Positions 21,552 to 31,281 of a DNA stretch of 64,000 nt are shown one piece after another (within the stretch, counting starts at the first letter, position 1; each line of letters starts with the position of its first letter). The position numbers were made by a program, and so were the translations under genes. The DNA is taken from the NCBI GenBank assembly GCA_963931865.1, contig OZ007518.1, forward strand, positions 8,360,361 through 8,424,360. Reading direction: 5' to 3'. Source of the stretch: Axinella damicornis. Lineage: Eukaryota > Porifera > Demospongiae > Axinellida > Axinellidae. Below the pieces are notes generated by a model. That model was not told the DNA's origin and did not search any database. It saw nothing but the letters and a program-made list of their open reading frames with translations.

Positions 21552-23901
21552 ATGGCACAACCTGGCAAATTTGATTGGAAGCAGAAACTGGCCGAGTTCA
21601 AGCCGCAGCATCAGGAACCATTTCCCCACAACGTGGTAGACGGGGTGATGGTCCCTTCAATAATCACACAGCAGCGTGTCGATGAACTGAAGACTCTCAA
21701 CCTCCGCCCAGATGATGTCTTTGTTGTCAGCTACCCGAAGTCAGGTATATGGCAATGATGATCACGAGCCCATAGCACGTAGTAGGTATGGACTATAGTG
21801 CAGGAGGGAGAGGAAGCTACCATAAGGCCACTATTAATTTTGTTGAATGTTAGTTTCTCATACCCGCCCGCATGAAATATTGCCCCCGCATGGAACTTGC
21901 TAATATGCCGTTAGATGTTGAACTTCACCGTCTACAGCTAGAGAGCTCACAAACGCTGGTGCCTTGGCGAATTCACAGGGCTTGCAGTTTGTGTCTATTG
22001 GGTACCAGGGGGTGGGGCTTGCAGTTTGTGTCTATTGGGTACCAAGGGGTGGGGCTCACAGTTTATGTCAATTGGGTACCAGGGGGCGGAGCTTGCAGTT
22101 TGTGTCCATTGGGTACCAGGGGGCGTAGCTCACAGTTTGTGTCCGTTGGGTACCAGGGGGCGGGGCTCGCAGTTTGTGTCCGTTGGGTACCAGGAGGCGG
22201 AGCTTGCAATTTGTGTACACATACCGTATAGAGGGATATTTTAGTAGGTGCAAAATTTCGTATAAATGGCCATAAGCCCCTCAGTAGAAATTTTCGTATT
22301 TTAGTTTTCGTATGCGTCTGCGCATTGCCACGCCCCCTAGTACTACGTGTACGTAAGTGTCGTCTAATAGCTGTTTTCGGTTGAGGCAATGCACAATGGT
22401 GAGAGGGTACGTCTACAATGCCGATATCTGGGCTTCTGTTGTTGGCAAAAATGACCAATAGCCGCATGGTTGGCGGCATACTCACCGATCGTTGCTCAGC
22501 TCAGTGAGCTTGACTTACCGGTACTTTCATTAGTTGCACTTGCCACGTTGAGTCTCGTTATCGTAGCAGCCTAACAGGTGTAGACGGGTCCACTGGAGTC
22601 TGGAAGGCCGTTCGAAGGCTAGAAATACCATTATAAAACGCCATCGCTTGCTCGCCGCTTCCATGTGTTCGATTGTCCGTTCAAAATTTGACGTTAAAAT
22701 TTCGACGGTTAAAATTTTCATTTTCGTATCTCGAGGCTTCATACGAAATATACGTAAATTAGCACCATACGAAAATTTCCCGCTATACGGTACATGTGCA
22801 ACTGGTACTATATCCGTCATCTTGTGTTATACATTTACCAGTGGAGGGGCAATGAAAGCCAGAAATGAATTTTATGGATCGCCTCCCAAAAGTTCAATTA
22901 AGATCGAGCTAGCTCCACTCTTTCCTGGCCTGCAGCCTGGACCGGTTTGTGGTACAATGTCATGGGTCATCATCAGCAGGCACCGCTCTGGTGGAAAGTG
23001 GCAACTGCATGCAAGGCCTTTTAATATTCAATATAACAGACATAATGCCTGCCTCACCCCCAGAGCCAGGATGGTAGCTATGCACACTGTTGTCATGTTA
23101 TCCAGAAGCTAGGTTGGTAGAAAGCTGTCTCCAAACCAACCTCAATATTGACAGCAACTTCAATTGTAAATCTCTCATATCTCACCATCAGGTACAACTT
23201 GGGTACAACACATTGCCAACTTGATCAAGAATCAAGGACAGGATGACGATAAGAAGCTAACGGACACTGCCCCATGGCCAGAGATTGGCATGATTCCAAT
23301 GAAAATGATCAATGAGATGCCCTTCCCTCGAATCTTCAAGAGTCATTGTCCTTACGACATGATGGCGGGTGGACTGCCACAAACCAGCCCAGCAAAGTAC
23401 ATCTACATTGCAAGAAATCCCAAGGATACCGCAGTGTCCTTCTATTACCATGTGCAGGGATTTATACCCTACCAATACTCACAACCATGGGAGCACTTCT
23501 TCCGATTGTTCATGAATGGGACAGTGGAGTATGGTCTGTGGTTTGACCATGTGTTGGAGTGGTGGAAGCACAGAGATGCAGAGAATGTTCTCTTCCTGAA
23601 GTACGAAGACATGAAAAAAGATCATCGTGGAGCAGTGAAGAAAATTGCTGAATTCATGGGGTACGATCTGAAGGAGGAGATCATTGATACGATCGTGGAG
23701 AAATCAACGTTTCAGAATATGAAAGCAAACCTTGTGAGCGCTGAAATTGAAAAACTACGAAAGCCAGATGCACCACACTTTTTTCGAAAGGGGGTTGTTG
23801 GTGATTGGAGGAATCACTTCACACCAGAGCAAAATGCTGAGTTTGATGCAGTCTATGCTGAGAAGATGAAGGGATCTGGATTGGACTTTGATCAGATTTA
23901 G
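21552..23901 (+). CDS. SULT gene 4: cytosolic-type sulfotransferase, class B1
   Basis: Exons 21552-21744 and 23192-23901, phase-1 intron of 1,447 bp, 300 aa. Exon 1 starts MAQPGKFDWKQKLAEF and ends SYPKS-G (class A has TYPKS-G). YPKSGTTW is at 61-68 and the catalytic His at 116, within KSHCPYD where most copies have KSHSPYD. RNPKDTAVSF, KYED and RKGVVGDW are intact. The substrate loop is VQGFIPYQYSQPW and the second variable region is KANLVSAEIEKLRKPDAPHFF. No ATG lies upstream in frame before a stop, so the homologous ATG is taken. The intron contains the 37-bp minisatellite and a mariner-like element at the same places as in gene 6, so the two genes share a recent ancestor. Confidence 0.92.
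21975..22215. repeat. 37-bp minisatellite in SULT gene 4 intron
   Basis: About six units of TTGGGTACCAGGGGGCGGAG followed by CTTGCAGTTTGTGTCCG. It is present in every class B intron and absent from class A introns. Since 37 is not a multiple of 3, all frames stay open on both strands without coding meaning. Confidence 0.92.
22224..22790. mobile_element. Mariner-like element in SULT gene 4 intron
   Basis: TA-flanked ends CCGTATAGAGGGATATTTT and AAATTTCCCGCTATACGG. The interior plus strand has a 21-codon start MVRGYVYNADIWASVVGKNDQ at 22396-22461 that stops at TAG. The same element is in the gene 6 intron at 33329-33898, so insertion predates their duplication. Confidence 0.75.
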
Positions 23902-24057
23902 TGTCGATTCAAGCTATTAATATATTTTTAGTAGGTGTTTGCTTGGGATAGTCATGTTATTGCTGACTATGTTGATTGCATGGTTTCATTGTACAACTCT
24001 CAGGCTGTTAACAAAAACCCTGCTCCTATAGGTATAGAGTTTGGCACTTGAACTCTT

Positions 24058-24078
24058 CCACATCTCCCCCCACTCCCC

Positions 24079-24121
<43 letters not shown>

Positions 24122-24262
24122 TTCCCCAACCCCCCCTCCCACTCTCCCCACCTCTTTCTGCTCTCCTATATCTCTTCTTTCCTCCCCTCTTCTCTCTCCC
24201 TTGTTTTGAGCTCCTCTCTAGCCCTCCTCTCTTGTCCTCCCCTCTTCCTTTCTTCCCTCTCT
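24058..24262. repeat. C-rich tract with 41-C run after SULT gene 4
   Basis: The polypyrimidine tract of the duplicated unit, including an uninterrupted C run at 24080-24120 whose exact length may be an assembly approximation. Confidence 0.9.
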
Positions 24263-24564
24263 AGTGTTGGTCACCAGACGTTCATCTGCCCCCATATCTC
24301 CAGCCTACATTTCCTGCCATAAACAGCTGCGGACCAACAGCAGAGTTCACTTTTATGGTGATTGTCTTGCTAGCTGGTAACCTCTTGTCAATCAGGATAA
24401 GATCTGGCTATCATATATATATCTATAGTTGCAACATCTAGAAGAGTTCTTGGAGGTTCACAGGAGAATGGCGGCACAGCACTATAGCAACACTGCAGGG
24501 TGACTCAGAGGGCAGTACCTATGTTTGTATGCACACATTATCTCTGCTTATCAGGTGACTAATT

Positions 24565-24768
24565 GAAGGGCTGAGAACCAGAGTGGCGTAACCCACAAAC
24601 ATTGAACTAGCCCCCCTAAACTTGAGAAAACTGTGTTTCAGGAGCTGCAGAAATTTCAAGAATTTCACAATTTCGGTCATATGCTCGTACCCATTGCATA
24701 TTTTCCTCCATTTCATGCAATTTCCAGTACTTGATTTTGGGTTAGGCCACTCTGGTTCTCAGCCCTTC
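24565..24768. mobile_element. ~204-bp foldback element upstream of SULT gene 5
   Basis: GAAGGGCTGAGAACCAGAGTGGC at the left and its reverse complement at the right. The matching place upstream of gene 7 (near 37005) reads straight through as CAGGTGATTACAAG, an empty site. Confidence 0.8.
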
Positions 24769-24855
24769 AATTACAAGACTTAGTATTTGACTATGCAGTC
24801 ACTAAAGCTAGGAATGCCCATGGAGTCAAAGAACAAATCTAACAACCATCTACTG

Positions 24856-24958
24856 TAGCCTCATTCCCAGGCATTCTCTTCCCAGCATTTGTTGCTTGCA
24901 GTACTAATACGACTGCAAGCGACAAACGCTGGGGTGAGAAGGCCTGGGAGCGAGGCTA
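24856..24958. mobile_element. 103-bp TAG...CTA hairpin
   Basis: TAGCCTCATTCCCAGGC at the left, GGCCTGGGAGCGAGGCTA at the right, with paired CCCAGC(A/G)TTTGT blocks inside. It corresponds to 37105-37212 and 8407-8510. Confidence 0.75.
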
Positions 24959-25543
24959 CATCTATTGTATACATTGTATATAGTAGCCACGTTCCCAGGT
25001 GCCTTCTACACCTCCAGTTTAACAATTAAAGCTAGTACACAGTACCGGTACACATGCACACCTGGTATTCTCCTTGTTGGGTTGCCATGGCAACAGTTGC
25101 CTGAGGCTCTGGGATGGTTGGGTCAAAAGTCATACTTCAGCATGCATCACAGAGGGAAGGAAGCATATGAGAAGGGGAATTGTCCAATACTCACTTGGAT
25201 CGATGTGTTCCATGAAGAAGGAAGCCATCATTCGGGTCTGTTTACTTATTAAATTTTGTTAGCCCTCAAAATGTATATTAATTTGCATGACTTGTGAACT
25301 TGTTTGTGCAGTGTAATTTGTCATTAAATTTTTACTGGATTCAAGAGTCCTCCAGATCTGTTAAAGTACACTACTAGCTACAATGATAGACCCTGCACTA
25401 ATCTAGCTAACACCAAAACAGCAGTCAGCAATGTTTTTTTCCTAATCTATATAGTTATATACTCCGGAAGAGGAGGAAGGTGGTTGGAGATTCACAGGAG
25501 ATTGGTGGTACAGCACTAGCAACACTGCAGGGTGACTCAGAGG

Positions 25544-25837
25544 CAATGTTGTTTTAGTTATCTAAAACTGAAATAGTTTAGTTTTTGGTTTTAATTAGAT
25601 AGAAGTCGCATTGTTTAGTTTAGTTTTAGTTTTAATTACTAAATCTCAAAAGGGTTAGTAAAGGCTCTTTTAGTTTTAGTAACCACCATTTTTGGGTGAT
25701 TTTCATATAGTTTAGTTGTAGTTTTAATTAACAAGCTGAGACAGTCCTCATTTTAGTTTTAGTTTTAATTACTAAAGTGAAATATGTCATACTAAAATGC
25801 ATTATAGTTTTAGTTTTAGTTAACTAAAACAACATTG
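25544..25837. mobile_element. 294-bp hAT-like element made of TTTTAG repeats
   Basis: Ends CAATGTTGTTTTAGTTA and its reverse complement. The interior is mostly GTTTTAGTTTTAATTA-type sequence. CTCAGAGG flanks both sides (25536-25543 and 25838-25845), an 8-bp target duplication. The paralogous site upstream of gene 7 (37772-37779) is empty with one CTCAGAGG. Confidence 0.88.
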
Positions 25838-26089
25838 CTCAGAGGACAGCAGTACGTTTGTTGGCGTGCACTTGCCCCATCTGGGCCATACCTATGGAGT
25901 CAATGACCACAATGTCATGTGTATATTATGATAATGTGCATACTGTTACCAAAACAAGTGTTTCTGTGTCTGCATGTTGTGTGCCACTTAGGACTACGGC
26001 ATTGTTTGGTAGCAGTAGCTATACACACTCTATATGGGGCATGCCTAGCTTAGTGACTTCATACTGTATTATAGCTATGCTATTGAAAT

Positions 26090-26279
26090 AGACTGATTAT
26101 AATCGACATTATCAGTCTATCATAACAGCATGCCAAGCATTTCAGTCATGATCTGATGATGTAGTAACTACAATCATAGCTATGACTGTCATCACCTATC
26201 CCAGGACATGTGAACTATATTAGGGGCACATCTGGTGTACAGCACTCTTCTCTGATCCACTAGAGCTAACTACAAACTG
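26090..26279 (+). promoter_or_regulatory. Class A promoter module and noncoding first exon of SULT gene 5
   Basis: ATTATCAGTCTATCATAAC hairpin arm, ATGACTGTCAT (26182-26192), GGACATGTGAAC, leader ending CTACAAACTG before a GTGAGTT donor at 26280. The acceptor is at 26690-26691. Confidence 0.65.
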
Positions 26280-27236
26280 GTGAGTTAATAACTAGCTAGC
26301 TACTGCACTGTTATTCTGTAGCTACGGTATAGCCTCACAAATACTACGGACTTTGGTACAAGAACCACGTACGTAGGTACATAGCTAAGTCGCACATTTC
26401 AAATCAGTTTTAGACTGACTCGATATGTATGTGTAGCTATGCAGGTCGACTCCCAGGGAGGGAGACCAGCTATTGCTGATGGGAATTTCCTTCTTGACAT
26501 TAAATTCAATCAATCAATCAATGTATCAATCAATTGTAAGTAGCTTGATGTCTGTCAGTACAATATCTGCTGCTACAGCCCATTTCTGAATCTCAGGCTG
26601 CCAAATGGCGGACAACACATCTATAGGCCTGTCAGCTTTGTACTAGCTAACTAATTCAGAATCAAATGATGTAACCATGTTTTCTCTCCAGAGTAGGTGA
26701 TCTACAGCTGAGACAACAACCTCATAGTAATGGCACAGCCTGATATATTCCAGATAATGGCCCAGTTCAAACCCGAGCGTCATGAACCCTTCAACCACAA
26801 CGTGGTAGACGGGATGATGGTCCCTCCGTTTGTCACACAGCAGCGTGTGGATGAACTGAAGACTTTCAAACTCCGCCCGGATGATGTCTTTGTTGTCACC
26901 TACCCCAAGTCAGGTATATGGCAACGATGATCAGTTTGAACCCATAGCTAAGGTAACAGAGGGGATTTCCGGACAGTATTTAATTCCGGACGCGCCACTT
27001 CATGGCCCTCGCATTTGCTCGTCCAAACTTTCCAACGCTGTGCAGTTGTTATTACAGCACAAAAACTGTTCCCAGGGAGCAACGAGCTAGTAGGGGCCGT
27101 GTCTGGAAATCCCCTACTGTCCAGAAATCCGGAAATCCCCTCCGTTGCCTTATATAGCTAGTATAGTGGAGAGGGGGCAGGAAGATACCTAAGTCACGAC
27201 TGAATCATGAACAACATAATGCGCATATGAACTATC

Positions 27237-27288
27237 TAGCCTCGTTCCCAGGCCCGGGACCACTGTCTCGGGCCTGGGAACGAGGCTA
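27237..27288. mobile_element. 52-bp TAG...CTA hairpin in SULT gene 5 intron
   Basis: TAGCCTCGTTCCCAGGCC pairs with GGCCTGGGAACGAGGCTA. It is at the same position as in genes 1, 3 and 7; the left copy of the target duplication is partly lost here. Confidence 0.8.
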
Positions 27289-28024
27289 GGGCATTATCTT
27301 AACCCAATATTGACAGCAACTTCATTTTTGATTTCTCATATCTTTCATGTATTTGCACATGGTCCATTAGGAACAACTTGGGTGCAACAGATTGCCAACC
27401 TGATCAAGCATCAAGGACAGGATGACAATAAGAGGCTAGTGGAATCTGTCCCATGGCCTGACATGGCCTTTATTCCAATGAAAATGTTCAATGAGATGCC
27501 ATCCCCTCGAATCTTCAAGAGTCATAGTCCTTATGACATGATGGCGGGTGGACTGCCACAAACCAGCCCAGCAAAGTACATCCCAAGGATGTCATTGTGT
27601 CCTTCTATTACCATGTGTTGGGATTTCTCCACAACGAATACTCACAGCCATGGGAGCACTTCTTCCGATTGTTCATGAATGGGACAGTGGAGTTTGGTCT
27701 GTGGTTTGACCATGTGTTGGAGTGGTGGAAGCACAGAGATGCAGAGAACATTCTCTTCCTGAAGTACGAAGACATGAAGAAAGATCATCGTGGAGCGGTG
27801 AAGAAAATTGCTGAATTCATGGGGTACAATCTGAAGGAGAAGATCATTGATACGATCGTGATGTTTCAGAGTATGAAAGAAAACCCTATGTGCACTGAAT
27901 ATGAGAAGATACGAAAGCCAGATGCAACACACTTTTTTCGGAAGGGGGTTGTTGGTGATTGGAGGAGTCACTTCACGCCAGAGCAAAATGCTGAGTTTGA
28001 TGCAGTCTATGCTGAGAAGATGAA

Positions 28025-29816
28025 TCGATAAAGCAAACCTCTTAAATAACTTCTTTGGCACCTGCTTTAACCAGGAACATCCACCCTTAAGTAAATCTGA
28101 CCTTGACAGATTCCCGGTGGACCCTGACCTGTGCTCTCCTGACCTCTTGTGTGAAGTTGCTGAGCTCCTGAGCTCACTTGATACCACAAAAGCCAGTGGA
28201 CCTGACAACATATCAGCGCGGATGTTGAAAGAGACAGCTCGTTCAATCGCTCCATCAGTCACAAACCTATTTAATCACTGCCTCAGAAATGGAACACTGC
28301 CCTACATGTGGAAATGCTCCCATGTGGTACCCATCCCTAAAGGGAAAGAAATGGATCAAGTAGGCAACTATAGACCTATTTCATTTCTGTCTATCCTGAG
28401 CAAAGTTCTGGAAACACACATAGCCAATCTGATCAGAGACCACTTGCTTACTACAAACCATCCTTTTGTAAACCAATGGGGATTTCAGAAAGGGAAGTCA
28501 ACTACTTTAGCCCTTCTCTCCACCATACACCAATGGCACCTCCACCTTCAGGACCATGCGGAGGTGTATGCCACATTTCTAGATTTCAAGAAGGCCTTTG
28601 ACTCTGTGCCACATCTCCCTCTTATAAATAAGCTATCAGACATTGGCCTAAACAACTACATCATTCGCTGGATATGCTCCTACTTGACTGAACGTAGGCT
28701 GGTTGTGCTAAATGGCTGTTCATCTTCCAGTTGTAAAGTAACGTCTTGGGTGCCACAGGGATCAGTGCTGGGCCCGTTACTGTTCCTGCTCTACATAAAT
28801 GGATTGGAGGAAATCGCCTTGTCTCCAGGTACAAAGTTTGTTTTGTATGCAGACGATATCTTATTGTATAAACCTATTCGTACACTGGAAGATCACCACC
28901 TCTTTCAATCTGACCTAAATGCAATTTCCAACTGGCTTGTCCGGTGTTCCATGACTCTAAACGCTGCCAAATGTAAATGTATGCTGATCAGTAGGAAAAG
29001 AAACAGCCTAGCTCCCATCTTGCCCCCCCTATGCATCGGGTCCTCTACCATTGAGAAAGTCTCCTGTATGAAATACCTGGGATCGAGTTCTCATATCCTC
29101 TGATCTGTCCTGGTCCGCACATATTGAAACAGTTGTATCGAAGGCTAGGAAAGCTCTGGGCTGTATCTATAGAAGGTTCTACAGGAATGCACATACATCT
29201 GTATTAACAAAACTCTATACCACCCTGGTACGCCCGTTACTGGAGTATTGCTGTGTGCTGTGGGATCCTCATCTGGAAAAGGACATTGAAAAACTCGAGT
29301 CTGTGCAAAAGCTAGCTTGTAAGATTTGTACTAAAAACTGGTCAGGCTCATACAGTGACCTCCGGCACATCCTTGGTCTTCCAACCATTCGTGACCATCG
29401 AGTGTTTCTCAAGCTCTGCACTATGTACAAGATCACCAACAACATCTTCTGTTTCCCTGAGAACTTAATTAACCTCCGGTCAGGCTTTCACACTCATTCT
29501 ATGTCAACCCGCTCAGTGTCTGGTAATCTATTGTATCAACCATTTGCATATACAAATTCTTTATTGTATTCCTTTGTTCCCAACACTTGTTATCTACATA
29601 TACAAATTCTTTATTGTATTCCTTTGTTCCCAACACTTGTTATCTATGGAATCGCCTACCTTATGATATTACCTCTTCTTCATCATTTTACTGTTTTAAG
29701 TACCGCTTAAGGAGATTTATGTTTGTGTAAATGTTTTGGATGCACCAGTAATAGCTATTGTAGCTAAATGTGTGTCCCTTGCTATTGCATAAAGTCTTTA
29801 TCTTGTGTTAAAAAAA
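28025..29816 (+). mobile_element. 5'-truncated non-LTR retrotransposon (CR1/L2/Rex-like) in SULT gene 5
   Basis: The frame enters inside the reverse transcriptase at IDKANLLNNFF. It carries VVPIPKG..GNYRPIS, the motif-A block FLDFKKAFDSVPH, VPQGSVLGPLLFLLYINGL and the catalytic YADDILLY. A frameshift near 29085 moves the thumb region (TLVRPLLEYCCVLWDP) to another frame. A 50-bp tandem duplication (29547-29596 and 29597-29646) shifts the frame again. It ends in a short A run. There is no clear target duplication beyond one or two A residues. Non-functional copy; the clade call is from motif style only. Confidence 0.93.
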
Positions 29817-29847
29817 AGGATCTGGATTGGACTTTGATCTGATTTAA

Positions 29848-30599
29848 AATAATGGTGTTAGCTAGTAACGTGATATTTAATATCTTATGGGACAGTGATA
29901 GTTAATAGGTATTGCTTGCAATTGGCTTCTCATTGTTACTCAATTTAATAACAGCTGTAGAAGACACAATGTATGCCATCAACTGAACTTAATTATACTT
30001 GATGCCAACACCCCACGTGGCACATCCATGCAGTAATTTGGTCTGACCAAATTCATTAATTTCTTGCTGCAGCTTAAAGTCATCTTTCATGGTTCCATGT
30101 GGGTAGCGTCCTAATTTTTCTAAAATTGCTGCTTTATATCTCAGGAACTATAACAGATATTAGTCTGAAACAAGTTCCATTCCAACATTACAACACCAAA
30201 TGAAACTCCTGGAACAGGAAGGTAAAATGCCCCAGGGTATTTGGACCTAGGCAACTAGACTCACTGCTCAAGCACTCTTGCGTCAAATTACTGAGAGGCA
30301 GATGGGAGCCCAACCCTCAAAAATTCTCTGGCACTACTACGCAGTATTTGCTAGATCGTGATGAAGAGATATTCGATGATCTGTGTATATTTTTAGCTAT
30401 GTGCACAAAAACTTACCGGATCATCCAAGAAGAGCGTGCTCTAGCCTCTAGGCATGCATAATCTTCGTTTCGTGCCCAAATTTTGTGATTTCTTTTCATG
30501 CCGCCCTGCAAAATACACCAGGCTACCCGTGCAACAAGTCAAAACACGTGAGAAACAATTTCCCTTCGTAAAATTTGACGCAAGGTATAAGGCCTCATT
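29848..30599. other. Gene 5 downstream region
   Basis: 29848-30115 matches the sequence downstream of gene 3 (from 21203), including GCCAACACCCCACGTGGCAC, confirming the unit boundaries. 30116-30599 shows nothing that I recognise. Confidence 0.5.
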
Positions 30600-31030
30600 A
30601 GTAGGCCTGAGCTAATTATGCGCGCATAATTTGCAGAATAATAGGGACTTACCCGAATTGCACATTATTCGCGAATAATCTGGCCAGAAAACGGAAATAA
30701 TTATTAGTGGGCGTGCAGTTTCAGCCACGTGGCTCATGGCTGCCTTGTGTGAGTCTGATGCAGAGTGCTGTGGCGACCTTACGTCGCTTTCGAGCTCCGA
30801 AACAGGAACAGAGGCTACAGAGCACGAGTCTACCTCCTCCTGTGCATTACTGTTAGACCGCTTACGGAGCCCCAAGTCATCTGAGTTGGCTCGTAAACGA
30901 AAAGTCGATCACAATGTCAAAAATATTTTGTGAATAACAGGTTGTTGATGTAAAATAATGGGCTTAGTTGTCAATAATATTCAAATAAAATAATGGGGGA
31001 AATTTTGTGAATAATTAGCTCAGGCCTACT
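30600..31030. mobile_element. 431-bp foldback element carrying a small ORF
   Basis: AGTAGGCCTGAGCTAATTA at the left and its reverse complement at the right. The plus strand has ATG at 30736 opening a 65-codon frame ending at 30933, acidic and Ser-rich with a basic ARKRKVDH patch; a possible captured exon. No family recognised. Confidence 0.7.
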
Positions 31031-31281
31031 CAGTAGTCTGTGGTTAATTGAATTTGTAACACGTGTACATGTACCGCTTCCGCTATGAATAATGTTATCT
31101 CATTGTTTTATTCTGGCAGCTGCCTCCAACTAAAATTTAATCGAATAGTACATCGTAACCTTAACTGGCCTGGCTTATTAAACGAGGGCCTTGATCGCGT
31201 GATTCCATCTTGATCCCGCGCCCGGAAACGCGCTTCTACGTACGAGCGCGAGCGCGACTACCCCTTTGTAATTGTATAGCC

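Larger units (their letters stand above)
26730..29847 (+). pseudogene. SULT gene 5: class A sulfotransferase pseudogene split by a LINE
   Basis: Exon 1 (26730-26913) is intact and exon 2 starts at 27371. Three lesions are seen by comparison with genes 3 and 7. A 16-bp deletion near 27582, between two ATCCC-type microhomologies, removes YIVRN including the PAPS-contact Arg and shifts the frame. A 9-bp deletion near 27862 removes the EKS before the conserved TF. A 5'-truncated LINE (28025-29816) lies in the codons for the C-terminal GSGLDFDLI; its first bases create a TAA after GAG AAG ATG AAT CGA. The tail of exon 2 resumes at about 29818 and ends with TAA at 29845-29847. The promoter and leader exon look intact, so a transcript is possible but not a working enzyme. 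Confidence 0.93.

Noticed and set aside
21975..22215. Resemblance of the 37-bp arrays to a CRISPR array
   Set aside because: The units are contiguous without unique spacers, the sequence is eukaryotic and there are no cas genes.
25544..25837. Interstitial telomere-like repeat (TTTTAG)
   Set aside because: The repeat is irregular and bounded by transposon terminal repeats with an 8-bp target duplication.
28117..29103. Reverse transcriptase as a host gene
   Set aside because: 5'-truncated, frameshifted, ends in an A run and interrupts a SULT exon: a dead LINE copy.
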